Assembly (NCBI RefSeq): GCF_003258605.2
Contig: NZ_CP031264.1
Coordinates: forward strand, 3,038,001 to 3,102,000
Length of the DNA stretch: 64,000 nt
Reading direction: 5' to 3'
Source: Peterkaempfera bronchialis
GTDB lineage: Bacteria > Actinomycetota > Actinomycetes > Streptomycetales > Streptomycetaceae
The translations under genes and the position numbers were made by a program. This document shows positions 8,279 through 17,933 of the stretch, in pieces. Each line of letters opens with the position of its first letter. The stretch's first letter is position 1. The notes under the pieces are model-generated. The model searched no databases and was not told where the DNA came from. It saw only the letters and a list, made by a program, of their open reading frames with translations.

Positions 8279-8376
8279 CGCTGCTCCTTATCCCCGCCTC
8301 ACCCGCCCGGGCGGACAATGGCCTGCACACAGGCCGCACCACAAACCGGCCATACCCACCCATGCCCGCCATACCA

Positions 8377-8400
8377 GATATCGCCGACATCGCCGATATC
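8377..8400. promoter_or_regulatory. 24-bp imperfect palindrome before the response regulator
   Basis: GATATCGCCGACATCGCCGATATC has 7-bp perfect outer arms (GATATCG / CGATATC) and a partly symmetric centre. It lies 26-49 bases before the ATG of the response-regulator gene, in the gap after the HtrA gene. It looks like an operator, but it could also be read as a 9-base repeat of ATCGCCGAC. Binding factor unknown. Confidence 0.4.
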
Positions 8401-8425
8401 ACGGACCCCGGAGAGCCAGCCCCCC

Positions 8426-9190
<765 letters not shown>

Positions 9191-9195
9191 CAGCG

Positions 9196-10686
9196 ATGGA
9201 CCGCAGCATCCGCCTCCGCATCACCGACTGGCTCCGCCGCATCCCGCTGCGCCGCCGCCTGGCGGTGCTCACGGCGGTGGCGGTGGCAGTGGCGGTGGCG
9301 GTCTCGGCGTTCTCCTGCTGGCTGCTGGTCCGCGACCAGCTCTCCCGCCAGCGCGATGAGCGGCTCAGGGCGTACATCACCGTCCCGCGCGCCCGTCCGA
9401 TGGACCCGATCGCCGTGGTCCAGCAGTTCTGCGGCAACCATGGGCCACCGCCGGGCCTGCGGCAGTCCGACACGGTCGCCAGCGTGATCGGCCCCGACGG
9501 TCTGATCTGCACCACCAACGGCAGCGACACCGGCACCGCGCTCAATGTGACGGCGGCGGACGAGGCGGTCGCCATGGAGCCGGGCAGCGACAACTGGCGC
9601 GACGGCACCCTCGCCAAGGGCACCGAGGTCCGCGTCTACACCCGCAACCTGGGCATGGGCGTCGCCCTGGCCGTGGCCACCGACCGGATCGACGGACAGC
9701 TCGACCTGCTCGCCCTGCGCCTCGCCATCGTCGCCGCCTGCGGCGTGATCATGGCGTCCAGCGCCGGCCTGCTGGTCGCCCGCGCCTCCCTCAAGCCGGT
9801 GGACCGGCTCACCGATGTGGTGGAGCACATCGCCCGTACCGAGGAGGTCGGCGCCACCATCCCGGTCGCGGGCACCGACGAGATCGCCCGGCTCAGCGAG
9901 TCCTTCAACTCCATGAGCACCGCCCTCGCCCACTCCCGCGACCGGCAGACCCGCCTGATCGCCGACGCCGGCCATGAGCTGCGCACCCCGCTCACCTCGC
10001 TCCGTACCAATGTGGACCTGCTGGTCCGCAGCGACTCCACCGGCCGGGCGCTGCCCCCGGAGACCCGCACCCGGCTGCTGGGCAATATGCAGGCGCAGAT
10101 GGGCGAGCTCTCCACACTCATCGGCGACCTGCTGGAGCTGTCCCGCCCCACCAACGGCCGCTCCGGCCAGGAGATCAGCGCGGTGGCGCTGCATGAGATC
10201 GCCGCCCGGGCGGTGGACCGGGGCCGGCTGCGCGGGCCGGGGCTCCGCTTCGAGGTGCGCCTCCAGCCCTGGTATGTGCGCGGCAGCGCCCACTCGCTGG
10301 AGCGGGCCGTGATCAACCTGCTGGACAACGCCGTCAAGTACAGCCCGCCCGGCGGCACCGTCGATGTCTCCCTCTCCGGCGGGCGGCTGACCGTACGCGA
10401 CCGGGGGCCGGGCATCGCCCCCGATGAGCTGCCCTATGTCTTCGACCGGTTCTGGCGCTCGCCGTCCTCCCGGCAACTGCCCGGCTCCGGGCTGGGGCTC
10501 TCCATCGTCGCCCAGACGGTGCGGGACAGCGGTGGCGAGGTCACCCTGGGTCCGGCCGACGACGGCGGCCCCGGCACCCTCGCCTCGGTCCTGCTCCCGG
10601 GCTCCCCGAGCGCTGCGATCTCTCCGGCCGCTCCGATCCCTCCGGCCGCTCCAGCCGGAGAGCACGACGGCGGGCGGACCGCCTGA
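9196..10686 (+). CDS. Two-component sensor histidine kinase (MprB-like)
   Basis: A 496-residue membrane kinase. Membrane helix 1 (about 22-44, RLAVLTAVAVAVAVAV) and helix 2 (about 170-198, LRLAIVAACGVIMASSAGLL) enclose an extracellular sensor of some 125 residues containing two Cys. HAMP linker, then the dimerisation box with His260 (DAGHELRTPLTSLR). ATP-binding boxes are complete: N (NLLDNAVKYS), G1 (DRGPGIAPDE), F (FDRFWR) and G2 (GSGLGLSIV). It starts 5 bases after the response-regulator stop. The stimulus is not evident; envelope stress is inferred from the neighbouring HtrA gene. A low-complexity Pro/Ala tail ends the protein. Confidence 0.92.
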   Translation: MDRSIRLRITDWLRRIPLRRRLAVLTAVAVAVAVAVSAFSCWLLVRDQLSRQRDERLRAYITVPRARPMDPIAVVQQFCGNHGPPPGLRQSDTVASVIGPDGLICTTNGSDTGTALNVTAADEAVAMEPGSDNWRDGTLAKGTEVRVYTRNLGMGVALAVATDRIDGQLDLLALRLAIVAACGVIMASSAGLLVARASLKPVDRLTDVVEHIARTEEVGATIPVAGTDEIARLSESFNSMSTALAHSRDRQTRLIADAGHELRTPLTSLRTNVDLLVRSDSTGRALPPETRTRLLGNMQAQMGELSTLIGDLLELSRPTNGRSGQEISAVALHEIAARAVDRGRLRGPGLRFEVRLQPWYVRGSAHSLERAVINLLDNAVKYSPPGGTVDVSLSGGRLTVRDRGPGIAPDELPYVFDRFWRSPSSRQLPGSGLGLSIVAQTVRDSGGEVTLGPADDGGPGTLASVLLPGSPSAAISPAAPIPPAAPAGEHDGGRTA

Positions 10687-10701
10687 GCAGCCCGCCCGCC
10701 G
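10668..10701. terminator. Bidirectional terminator between kinase and 5'-nucleotidase genes
   Basis: CGGCGGGCGG (10668-10677) pairs with CCGCCCGCCG (10692-10701), a perfect 10-bp stem with a 14-base loop. The stem overlaps the last codons of the kinase gene and lies 20 bases beyond the stop of the converging nucleotidase gene, so it could serve both. Confidence 0.6.
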
Positions 10702-10720
10702 ATGCAGTGCCGACCGTGCG

Positions 10721-12592
10721 TCAGTTCAGGTCGCTGCCCGGGCCGACCACGGTGATCCGGTCCTGGGCCGGCGGGGCCAGCGGAGCCGCCGCGGAGGAGT
10801 GGGCGGTCAGATAGTCGGTGAAGACATCCAGGTCGGAGGCGCCGACCAGCTTGTTGGTGCCCCCGGCGAAGGCCGCGAAGCCGTCGCCGCCTCCCGCGAG
10901 GAACTCGTTCATCGCGACGCGGTAGGTCTTGGCCGGGTCGATCGGCTCACCGTTGAGCCTGACCGAGGAGACGACCACCCGGTCGGCGCCGGACTTGGTC
11001 AGGTCCAGGGTGTAGGTGAAGCCCCGGGAGACCTGGAGGATCTTCGGCGCGGCCTCGTTGGAGCCGCTGACCTGCTGCTGGAGGCCCGCGATGAGCTGAG
11101 CGCCGGTCAGGTCGATCACGTTCATCATGTTGGTGAACGGCTGTACGGCGAATGCCTCGGCGTAGGTCACCACGCCGTCGCCCTCACTGCCGGACGCCTG
11201 CTGCACCAGGTCCGCCCGGATGCCACCGGGGTTCATCAGGGCGAGCTGGGCGCCGCCCTTGTCGGCCGGGGCCAGACCGGTGAGCTGGGCGTCGGCGATG
11301 ACATCGCCGAGCGGCTTCTCATAGGCGCTGCTGCCCCGGCCGTTGATGTCGGCGGAGATATAGCCGACGGTGCGGTTGGCGATCGGCTCGGCGATCTTCT
11401 GGTAGTAGGAGATCAGGTCGGTCAGGTCGGCGGCCTTGGGGACCGTCCGGCGGACCACATGGTTGGCGGCCGTCACCGAGCTGCGGATCACATCGCCGGT
11501 GGCGCGGTTGATCGGCAGGTAGATCTCGGTGTAGAGGCGGCCGAAGGAGGCGGCGCTGGTCACCCGGCGGGGCTTGCCGGCCGGGTCCGGGATGGTGCAG
11601 TTGTACGCGTTGTGGGTGTGGCCGGTGACGATCGCGTCGACCTCGGGGTCGATCTTCTTGGCGATGTCCACGATCGGGCCGGAGATGCCGGCGCCGGCAC
11701 CCGGCGAGTCGCAGTCCGCGTCATAGGTGTTGCCGGCCGGGTAGCCGCCCTCGTGGATCAGCGCCACGATCGTCTTGACGCCCTGCTTCTTCAGCTGGGC
11801 GGTGTATTTGTTGACCGTCTCGACCTCGCCGCCGAACTTCAGGCCCTTGACGCCCGCCGCGGTGACGATGTCCGGGGTGCCCTTGAGGGTGACCCCGATG
11901 AAGCCGACCTTGATGCCGTTCACCTTCTTGACCCAGTACGGGGCCAGGATCGGCTTGCCGGTCTTCTCATTGGTGACATTGGCCGCCAGGTACTCGAAGT
12001 CGGCGCCCTTGAACTTGCGGCCCTTGGCGTAGCAGCCGTCGGTGGGGTGGCAGCCGCCGTTCTGGAGGCGCAGCAGCTCGGCCGAGCCCTCGTCGAACTC
12101 GTGGTTGCCCACGCTGGTGACATCGAGGCCGAGCTTGTTCATCGCCTCGATGGTCGGCTCGTCGTGGAAGAGACCGGAGAGCAGCGGGCTGGCGCCCACC
12201 ACATCGCCGGCCGCCACGGTGAGCGAACTCCGGTGGCCCTTGCGGGCCTTGCGCAGCTCGGTGGCGAGGTACTCCACGCCGCCGGCCGGGGTGGAGACGA
12301 CCGCGCCGGTGGCGTCCTTCTCCTGGATGGTGCCGGACGAGCCCGCCGGCGGCTCCAGGTTGCCGTGGAAGTCGTTGATGGCGAGCAGCTGGAGGTTCTC
12401 GACGTGCACCTTGGGAGGCTGGTGCTTCGGAGCCGGGTGGTGCACCGGGACGTGATGGTGCTTCGGGGCCGGGTGGTGCGCCGGGACGGAGGCGGCGGCG
12501 GCCGGTATCGCCAGGGCGACCAGGCCCACCGAGGCGGCCCCGGCGGTCAGCAGGCGGCGCCGGCGGGCGCGGGTGCGGGTGGACTCGGACAA
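10721..12592 (-). CDS. Secreted bifunctional metallophosphatase / 5'-nucleotidase
   Basis: About 623 residues. An Arg-rich N-region (RTRARRRRLLTAGAA) and hydrophobic stretch form a Tat-like or Sec signal, followed by a His/Pro/Lys-rich linker. The metallophosphatase domain has the metal motifs INDFHGNLEP, VGNHEFDEG and VTGHTHNAYNC; the C-terminal substrate domain holds NPGGIRADL and FLAGGGDGFAAF. The family hydrolyses extracellular nucleotides to release phosphate and nucleoside, which suits a chromosome region full of phosphate-uptake genes. I chose TTG 12592 because AAGGGGA lies just upstream of it; GTG 12607 is the in-frame alternative and has no clear ribosome-binding site. Confidence 0.88.
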   Translation of the reverse strand: MSESTRTRARRRRLLTAGAASVGLVALAIPAAAASVPAHHPAPKHHHVPVHHPAPKHQPPKVHVENLQLLAINDFHGNLEPPAGSSGTIQEKDATGAVVSTPAGGVEYLATELRKARKGHRSSLTVAAGDVVGASPLLSGLFHDEPTIEAMNKLGLDVTSVGNHEFDEGSAELLRLQNGGCHPTDGCYAKGRKFKGADFEYLAANVTNEKTGKPILAPYWVKKVNGIKVGFIGVTLKGTPDIVTAAGVKGLKFGGEVETVNKYTAQLKKQGVKTIVALIHEGGYPAGNTYDADCDSPGAGAGISGPIVDIAKKIDPEVDAIVTGHTHNAYNCTIPDPAGKPRRVTSAASFGRLYTEIYLPINRATGDVIRSSVTAANHVVRRTVPKAADLTDLISYYQKIAEPIANRTVGYISADINGRGSSAYEKPLGDVIADAQLTGLAPADKGGAQLALMNPGGIRADLVQQASGSEGDGVVTYAEAFAVQPFTNMMNVIDLTGAQLIAGLQQQVSGSNEAAPKILQVSRGFTYTLDLTKSGADRVVVSSVRLNGEPIDPAKTYRVAMNEFLAGGGDGFAAFAGGTNKLVGASDLDVFTDYLTAHSSAAAPLAPPAQDRITVVGPGSDLN

Positions 12593-12729
12593 AGGGTTCC
12601 CCTTCACCGTACGGAATGTGGCATGTGCGTGGCAGGGGAAGCCTAGAGTCAACGCGCGTAGCTGTCAGGGGCGCGCAGGTAACGGAGTGGTTTCCGCTCG
12701 CTGTACGTCCGGTGCCCGAGCAGCGCGAA

Positions 12730-12757
12730 GCCGGGCCGGTCGAGGGACCGGCCCGGC
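12730..12757 (-). terminator. Terminator of the DUF1996 gene
   Basis: A perfect 12-bp stem, GCCGGGCCGGTC (12730-12741) with GACCGGCCCGGC (12746-12757), closed by a 4-base GAGG loop. It lies 20 bases past the stop of the DUF1996 gene and upstream of the nucleotidase gene on the same strand. Confidence 0.8.
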
Positions 12758-12776
12758 GTCGGCAGGGTGTGCGGGA

Positions 12777-14297
12777 TCAGCAGCGGCGACCGCTGTTGAT
12801 GCAGCTCACGACCTGGTTCATCAGGTTGGACGGCATGACGTTGACGAAGTCCCCGTGGTCGGTGACGGGCTTGTGCAACTCCTCCGGGAAGCTGTCGAGG
12901 GCGAACTTGCTGCCCGCCGGGACGCGGTAGCTGATCGTCATCCGCAGCTGCGGGATGGCCTTGAAGCCGTTCTGGCAGGAGCCGTCGGCGGCCGGGAAGA
13001 CCACATGGGTGCGGTGGTTGGCGCTGTCCGTGTTCTGGCCGTCCCAGCAGCTGGGGAAGTCCAGGATGCGCACGGTCTGGCTGTTGCCGCAGAGCGGGTA
13101 CTTGTCGGTCAGCCTGCGGTTGAGGGCATTGCTGCACGACCACTGGGCCTTGGCGTTGGCCGGGCCGTTGGTGACCGCCGCCTTGGCGTCGCCGGTGATG
13201 ATCCGCAGGAACTGCGGCATCGCGGCGACCTTCGAGCGGGCGTTGCCCCGGAACTCCAGCCGGACGCTGCTGGCCCTGAGCTTGGTGCCGATGTTCTTGT
13301 CGCCCGCGCCGCCGAGCTCATTGGCGTCGCCCTGGTCGCCGGCCTGGGTGACGCGCAGCACCGGCCAGTAGTAGGCGGACTTGTCGTTCTTGGCGCAGCT
13401 GGTGCCGGCGGCGACCAGGCTGTCGTTGGTGGAGAAGCCGTCGCTGGTCTTGTTGCCCACGTAGTCGTGGACGTGGTGGGCGCCGTTCTCGACACCGGGG
13501 GCGACGATGAAGTTGGCGGGGTTGTTGTGGTCGCTCACCCCGCAGCGGGAGGTGAAGGTGCCACGGGAGGGGCTGCGGCGGAGGTTGGGGTCCTTGGCAT
13601 TGGGGCGGACCGACTTGATGGAGACGAAGTCGGCGGCTGACAGGCCGTTGGCGAAGCCCTCGGGGCTGATCCCGGCGCTGCCGCTCTGGGTGTCGCCGCT
13701 GTTGTTCTGCTGGCCCTGATCCTGATCCTGATCCTGGCCCTGGCCCTGGCCTTGGTCCTGACCCTGGTCCTGGTCCTGACCCTGGCCCTGGCCTTGATCC
13801 TGGCTCTGGTCCTGGTTGCCGCCGTTGCCGTTGTCCTGGCTCTGGCCCGGGTCGCTGCTGCCGCTGCCGCCGCCGTTCTTCAGGGAGCAGGCCGCAAGGT
13901 CGTTCAGCCCCTGCGGACGCTGCCCGCCGGTCCGCTCCATGATGGTCCCGATCCGGTCGAACATGGCAACCCGCTGCTCACGCAGCGGCCCGAGGATCGC
14001 GTTCTGCACAAAGTTCGGGCCGCCCTGCCCATGGGACGCCGTCAGCCGCGCATTGGCGTCGCTGGTCAGGGCGTCCACCTGGACCAGATCACGGTCCACC
14101 TCGGCCTTGGCCTGGTCGGGCACACTGCCGAGCAGTTCGTTCACACGTGGACATTCGATGCTCGCCGCCGTCACATTGTCGTCCGCGTTGGCGCTGGCTG
14201 TGAAGGCGGCATAGCCTCCGCCACCGAGCGCCAGAGCGGCGGCCACGCCGATGGCCACCGTACGGCCCCGGCGCTGTGCGCGCTGGTGTTGGCTCAT
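12777..14297 (-). CDS. Secreted DUF1996 protein with a Gln/Asp/Gly-repeat linker
   Basis: A 506-residue exported protein. The signal peptide spans about residues 1-37 (RRGRTVAIGVAAALALGGGG, cleavage near ASANA). An N-terminal helical region follows, then a low-complexity linker of QDQGQGQ-type repeats (about residues 165-220), then DUF1996 with ADFVSIKSVRPNA, NGAHHVHDYVGN, the His-rich core and CWDGQNTDSANHRTHV. DUF1996 proteins are secreted by actinobacteria and fungi and their activity is unproven. The start at 14297 is the first Met before the signal peptide. It is divergent from mshD and has its own strong terminator. The repeat DNA (about 13725-13830) is a slippage-prone (CCTGRTCCTGG)n array. 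Confidence 0.85.
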   Translation of the reverse strand: MSQHQRAQRRGRTVAIGVAAALALGGGGYAAFTASANADDNVTAASIECPRVNELLGSVPDQAKAEVDRDLVQVDALTSDANARLTASHGQGGPNFVQNAILGPLREQRVAMFDRIGTIMERTGGQRPQGLNDLAACSLKNGGGSGSSDPGQSQDNGNGGNQDQSQDQGQGQGQDQDQGQDQGQGQGQDQDQDQGQQNNSGDTQSGSAGISPEGFANGLSAADFVSIKSVRPNAKDPNLRRSPSRGTFTSRCGVSDHNNPANFIVAPGVENGAHHVHDYVGNKTSDGFSTNDSLVAAGTSCAKNDKSAYYWPVLRVTQAGDQGDANELGGAGDKNIGTKLRASSVRLEFRGNARSKVAAMPQFLRIITGDAKAAVTNGPANAKAQWSCSNALNRRLTDKYPLCGNSQTVRILDFPSCWDGQNTDSANHRTHVVFPAADGSCQNGFKAIPQLRMTISYRVPAGSKFALDSFPEELHKPVTDHGDFVNVMPSNLMNQVVSCINSGRRC

Positions 14298-14424
14298 GGT
14301 GCTGTGCCCTCCGTCGGGGGTGTATGGGCAATGGCCCGCCGCGGTCAGCTGGTCCGCCGGGCGCTGCCGTCCTCTACGCACACAGGAGGGGGCCGGTTCA
14401 ACAGCCCGACTCCGGGACAGCCGT

Positions 14425-15411
14425 ATGGTCATGACCATGGACGCTGCTGCTGCGGGGACGAGCCCCGCCGAGGACCGCATCGAGACCGTCGCCGTGCCCG
14501 TTCCGGAGGACGCCCGGCTGATCGGCGCGCTGCTGGAGGCCGCCGCCCGCGAGGACGGCAGGGAGGCCGTCTCCGAGCAGGGCCGCCTGCATCTGCGGGC
14601 CGAGCGGGCAGGCGTACGGCATCTGCTCCAGCACGACGGCTACGGCACCCTGATCGGCTACGCCCAGCTGGACGGCTCGGCAGCCGGTGAGGCGCCCACC
14701 GCCGAGCTGGTGGTGGATCCGGCGCACCGGGGCCGGGGCCACGGCCGGCTGCTGGCCGAGGCGGTGCTGAAGGAGTCCGGCGGCGCCGTACGGGCGTGGG
14801 CGCACGGCGGTCACCCGGCCGCCCGCCACCTGGCCGACGTACTCGACCTGGAGCTCTTCCGCGAGCTGCGGCAGCTGCGGCGGCCGCTGCCCGACACCGC
14901 CGAGGAACTGGAGGCCGAGCTGCCGCAGCCGGCGCTGCCGGACGGGGTGGCGGTGCGGACGTTCCGGCCGGGCGCGGACGATCAGGCGTGGCTGCGCCTC
15001 AACGCCGCCGCCTTCGCCCACCACCCCGAGCAGGGCGCCTGGACGGAGCGCGATCTGGCCGAGCGGATCGCCGAGCCGTGGTTCGACCCGGCCGGGTTCT
15101 TCCTGGCCGTCCGCTCCACGGCCGGCGGCGAGGCGCTGGTGGGCTTCCACTGGACCAAGGTGCACCCGCGCACCCCCGGTCAGGAGCAGGTCGGCGAGGT
15201 GTATGTGCTGGGCGTCGACCCGGCCGAGCAGGGCAGCGGCCTCGGCCGGGCGCTGACCGCCGTCGGGCTGCGCCACCTGGCCGCCGACCGGGGGCTGCGG
15301 GCCGCGATCCTCTATGTCGACGCCGACAACCCGGCGGCGCTGCGGGTCTACGAGCGGATGGGGTTCTCCGTGCACGAGGTGGACCTGATGTACCGAACCA
15401 GGAGCGTGTGA
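14425..15411 (+). CDS. mshD: Mycothiol synthase MshD
   Basis: About 328 residues with two GNAT acetyltransferase domains. The first (about 30-140) includes AELVVDPAHRGRGHGRLLAE and the second (about 175-328) VYVLGVDPAEQGSGLGRALT, both containing the acetyl-CoA pyrophosphate loop. The closing segment VYERMGFSVHEVDLMYRT is typical of MshD. MshD acetylates Cys-GlcN-inositol in the last step of mycothiol synthesis in the cytoplasm. Start choice is uncertain among ATG 14425, 14431 and 14437; GGGA precedes the first by 7 bases. It sits between the divergent DUF1996 gene and ppk. Confidence 0.92.
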   Translation: MVMTMDAAAAGTSPAEDRIETVAVPVPEDARLIGALLEAAAREDGREAVSEQGRLHLRAERAGVRHLLQHDGYGTLIGYAQLDGSAAGEAPTAELVVDPAHRGRGHGRLLAEAVLKESGGAVRAWAHGGHPAARHLADVLDLELFRELRQLRRPLPDTAEELEAELPQPALPDGVAVRTFRPGADDQAWLRLNAAAFAHHPEQGAWTERDLAERIAEPWFDPAGFFLAVRSTAGGEALVGFHWTKVHPRTPGQEQVGEVYVLGVDPAEQGSGLGRALTAVGLRHLAADRGLRAAILYVDADNPAALRVYERMGFSVHEVDLMYRTRSV

Positions 15412-15480
15412 CCGGACGCTCACCGGCGGTGGCGGGCGACGACGGCACGACCGACTCAGCTTCCCTGCCCGCCACACGCT

Positions 15481-15509
15481 GTTTACCGTGGATTCAACCG
15501 CTGTTGCGA
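15481..15509 (+). promoter_or_regulatory. PHO-box-like repeats before ppk
   Basis: Three units at 11-base spacing: GTTTACC (15481), ATTCAAC (15492) and GTTGCGA (15503). The streptomycete PhoP box is built from 11-bp direct repeats with GTTCACC-like cores, and ppk is a known PhoP-controlled gene in Streptomyces lividans. The site lies about 140 bases before the ppk ATG and has not been shown to bind here. A 15-bp direct repeat, GACGTCACCGTGCAG (15598-15612 and 15616-15630), lies between it and the start codon. Confidence 0.6.
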
Positions 15510-15645
15510 AGGTCGCGGAATGAAGTCAGCAGCGCCGCCCCCGCGCCTCGGTCGGCGCCCCCGGAGGGGCACGGCAGGAAGGGAGCCGGTACCGCCGGAC
15601 GTCACCGTGCAGTCGGACGTCACCGTGCAGGAGGAGCTGAAGACC

Positions 15646-17859
15646 ATGAGCAGCACCCCTCGATCCCCCCACGCCACCGAGCAGCCGCCGATCGGCGGTA
15701 TGACCGCGACGCTGGGCCTTCCACTCCCGTCCGGTACGGCCCTGGTCGACGGTGCCGCGCCCGAGGAGGTCTTCCCGGAGTTCGAGGAGGAGCTGCCGGA
15801 GGGCCGCTTCCTGGACCGGGAGCGCAGTTGGCTGGCGTTCAACGAGCGGGTGCTGGAGCTCGCCGAGGACCCGGAGACCCCGCTGCTGGAGCGCGCCAAG
15901 TTCCTGGCGATCTTCGCGAGCAACATGGACGAGTTCTTCATGGTGCGGGTGGCCGGTCTCAAGCGCCGCATCGCCACCGGGGTCGCCCAGCGCTCCGCCT
16001 CCGGCCTCCAGCCGCGCGAGGTGCTGGACCTGATCTGGACCCGCTCCCGGGAGCTGATGGCCAGGCAGGCGGCGGCCTTCCATCAGGACCTGCTGCCGGA
16101 GCTGGCCGCCGAGGGCATCGAGCTGGTGCGCTGGTCCGACCTCACGGACAAGGAGCAGGCCCGGCTGCACACCCTCTTCCGGCAGCACATCTTCCCGGTG
16201 CTCACCCCGCTGGCGGTGGACCCGGCGCACCCCTTCCCGTACATATCGGGCCTCTCCCTCAACCTCGCGGTCGTGGTCCGCAACCCGCTCTCCGGCCACA
16301 AGCACTTCGCCCGGGTCAAGGTGCCGCAGTCGCTGAACCGCTTCCTGGAGGCGTCCCCGCAGCGGTATGTGCCGCTGGAGGACGTCATGGGGGCGCATCT
16401 GGAGGAGCTCTTCCCGGGTATGGAGGTGCTGGCCCACCACGCCTTCCGGGTCACCCGCAACGAGGACCTGGAGGTCGAGGAGGACGACGCCGAGAACATC
16501 CTCAAGGCGCTGGAGAAGGAGCTGATGCGGCGGCGCTTCGGCCCGCCGGTGCGCCTGGAGGTCGAGGAGTCGATCGACCCGTATGTGCTGGACCTACTGG
16601 TCCGCGAGCTGAACATCAGCGAGGCGGAGGTCTACCCGCTGCCCGGTCCGCTGGACCTGACCGGCCTCTTCGGGCTGGCCGACCAGGACCGGCCGGAGCT
16701 GCGGTACCCCAAGTTCGTGGCGGGCACCGCGCGCGGCCTCACCGACGTGGAGTCGGCGTCCGCGCCGGACATCTTCGCGGCGGTACGGGAGCGGGATGTG
16801 CTGCTGCACCACCCGTACGACTCCTTCTCCACCTCGGTACAGGCGTTCCTGGAGCAGGCCGCCGGCGACCCCCATGTGCTGGCCATCAAGCAGACCCTCT
16901 ACCGGACCAGCGGCGACTCCCCGATCGTGGACGCCCTGATCGACGCCGCCGAGTCCGGCAAGCAGGTGCTGGTGCTGGTGGAGATCAAGGCCCGGTTCGA
17001 CGAGCAGGCCAACATCAAGTGGGCCCGCAAGCTGGAGGAGGCCGGCTGCCATGTCGTCTACGGCCTGGTCGGGCTGAAGACCCACTGCAAGCTCTCCCTG
17101 GTGGTGCGGCAGGAGGGCGAGACGCTGCGCCGCTATGCGCATGTCGGCACCGGCAACTACCACCCCAAGACCGCCCGGCTCTATGAGGACCTGGGCCTGC
17201 TCACCTCCGACCCGCAGGTGGGCGCCGACCTCTCCGACCTCTTCAACCGGCTCTCCGGCTACTCCCGGCGGGAGTCCTACCGGCGGCTGCTGGTGGCGCC
17301 GCGCGGGCTGCGTACCGGCCTGGTGTCGCGCATCCACGACGAGATCGCGCACCACCGGGCGGGCCGCCCGGCCCGGGTCCAGATCAAGGTGAACTCGATC
17401 GTGGACGAGACGCTGGTGGACGCCCTCTACCGGGCGTCGCAGGCCGGGGTGCCGGTGGATGTGTGGGTGCGCGGCATCTGCGCGGTGCGGCCCGGAGTGC
17501 CGGGGCTGTCGGAGAACATCCGGGTGCGCAGCGTGCTGGGGCGCTTCCTGGAGCACTCGCGGGTCTTCGTCTTCGCCAACGGCGGCGATCCGGAGGTGTG
17601 GATCGGCAGCGCCGACATGATGCACCGCAATCTGGACCGCCGTATCGAGGCCCTGGTGCGGGTCACCGACCCGGCGCTGCGGGCCGAGCTCTCGGCGCTG
17701 ATCGAGCTGGGCACCTCGGACGAGACGGCCTCCTGGCACCTGGGGCCGGACGGCACCTGGTACCGCCACTGGCATGACGCGGACGGGCACCGGCTGCGGC
17801 ACGTCCAGGAACTCCTCATCGAGTCACGCAGGCGCCGACCCGGATCGGCCACCCGCTAG
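15646..17859 (+). CDS. ppk: Polyphosphate kinase 1
   Basis: About 737 residues, the usual PPK1 length. N-terminal domain: [18 protein letters not shown] and [15 protein letters not shown]. The catalytic half has [50 protein letters not shown] and the phospho-His loop [20 protein letters not shown]1 reversibly makes polyphosphate from ATP. The ATG 15646 has GGAGGAG 10 bases upstream; a longer version from 15520 would absorb the repeats before it. Next come genes for a CHAD protein (polyphosphate binding) and a NUDIX hydrolase, and then pstSCAB, so this is a phosphate storage and uptake block. Confidence 0.96.
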   Translation: MSSTPRSPHATEQPPIGGMTATLGLPLPSGTALVDGAAPEEVFPEFEEELPEGRFLDRERSWLAFNERVLELAEDPETPLLERAKFLAIFASNMDEFFMVRVAGLKRRIATGVAQRSASGLQPREVLDLIWTRSRELMARQAAAFHQDLLPELAAEGIELVRWSDLTDKEQARLHTLFRQHIFPVLTPLAVDPAHPFPYISGLSLNLAVVVRNPLSGHKHFARVKVPQSLNRFLEASPQRYVPLEDVMGAHLEELFPGMEVLAHHAFRVTRNEDLEVEEDDAENILKALEKELMRRRFGPPVRLEVEESIDPYVLDLLVRELNISEAEVYPLPGPLDLTGLFGLADQDRPELRYPKFVAGTARGLTDVESASAPDIFAAVRERDVLLHHPYDSFSTSVQAFLEQAAGDPHVLAIKQTLYRTSGDSPIVDALIDAAESGKQVLVLVEIKARFDEQANIKWARKLEEAGCHVVYGLVGLKTHCKLSLVVRQEGETLRRYAHVGTGNYHPKTARLYEDLGLLTSDPQVGADLSDLFNRLSGYSRRESYRRLLVAPRGLRTGLVSRIHDEIAHHRAGRPARVQIKVNSIVDETLVDALYRASQAGVPVDVWVRGICAVRPGVPGLSENIRVRSVLGRFLEHSRVFVFANGGDPEVWIGSADMMHRNLDRRIEALVRVTDPALRAELSALIELGTSDETASWHLGPDGTWYRHWHDADGHRLRHVQELLIESRRRRPGSATR

Positions 17860-17933
17860 TGCCGCGCCCGCCGCACTAGCCCGCACACCTCCGCTCACCG
17901 CTCACCGCTCCCGGGGGACGGGGACCTCTTCAG

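Noticed and set aside
13720-13830. (CCTGRTCCTGG)n array considered as an independent repeat element
   Set aside because: It encodes the QDQGQ linker of the DUF1996 protein in frame, so it is a protein low-complexity region.
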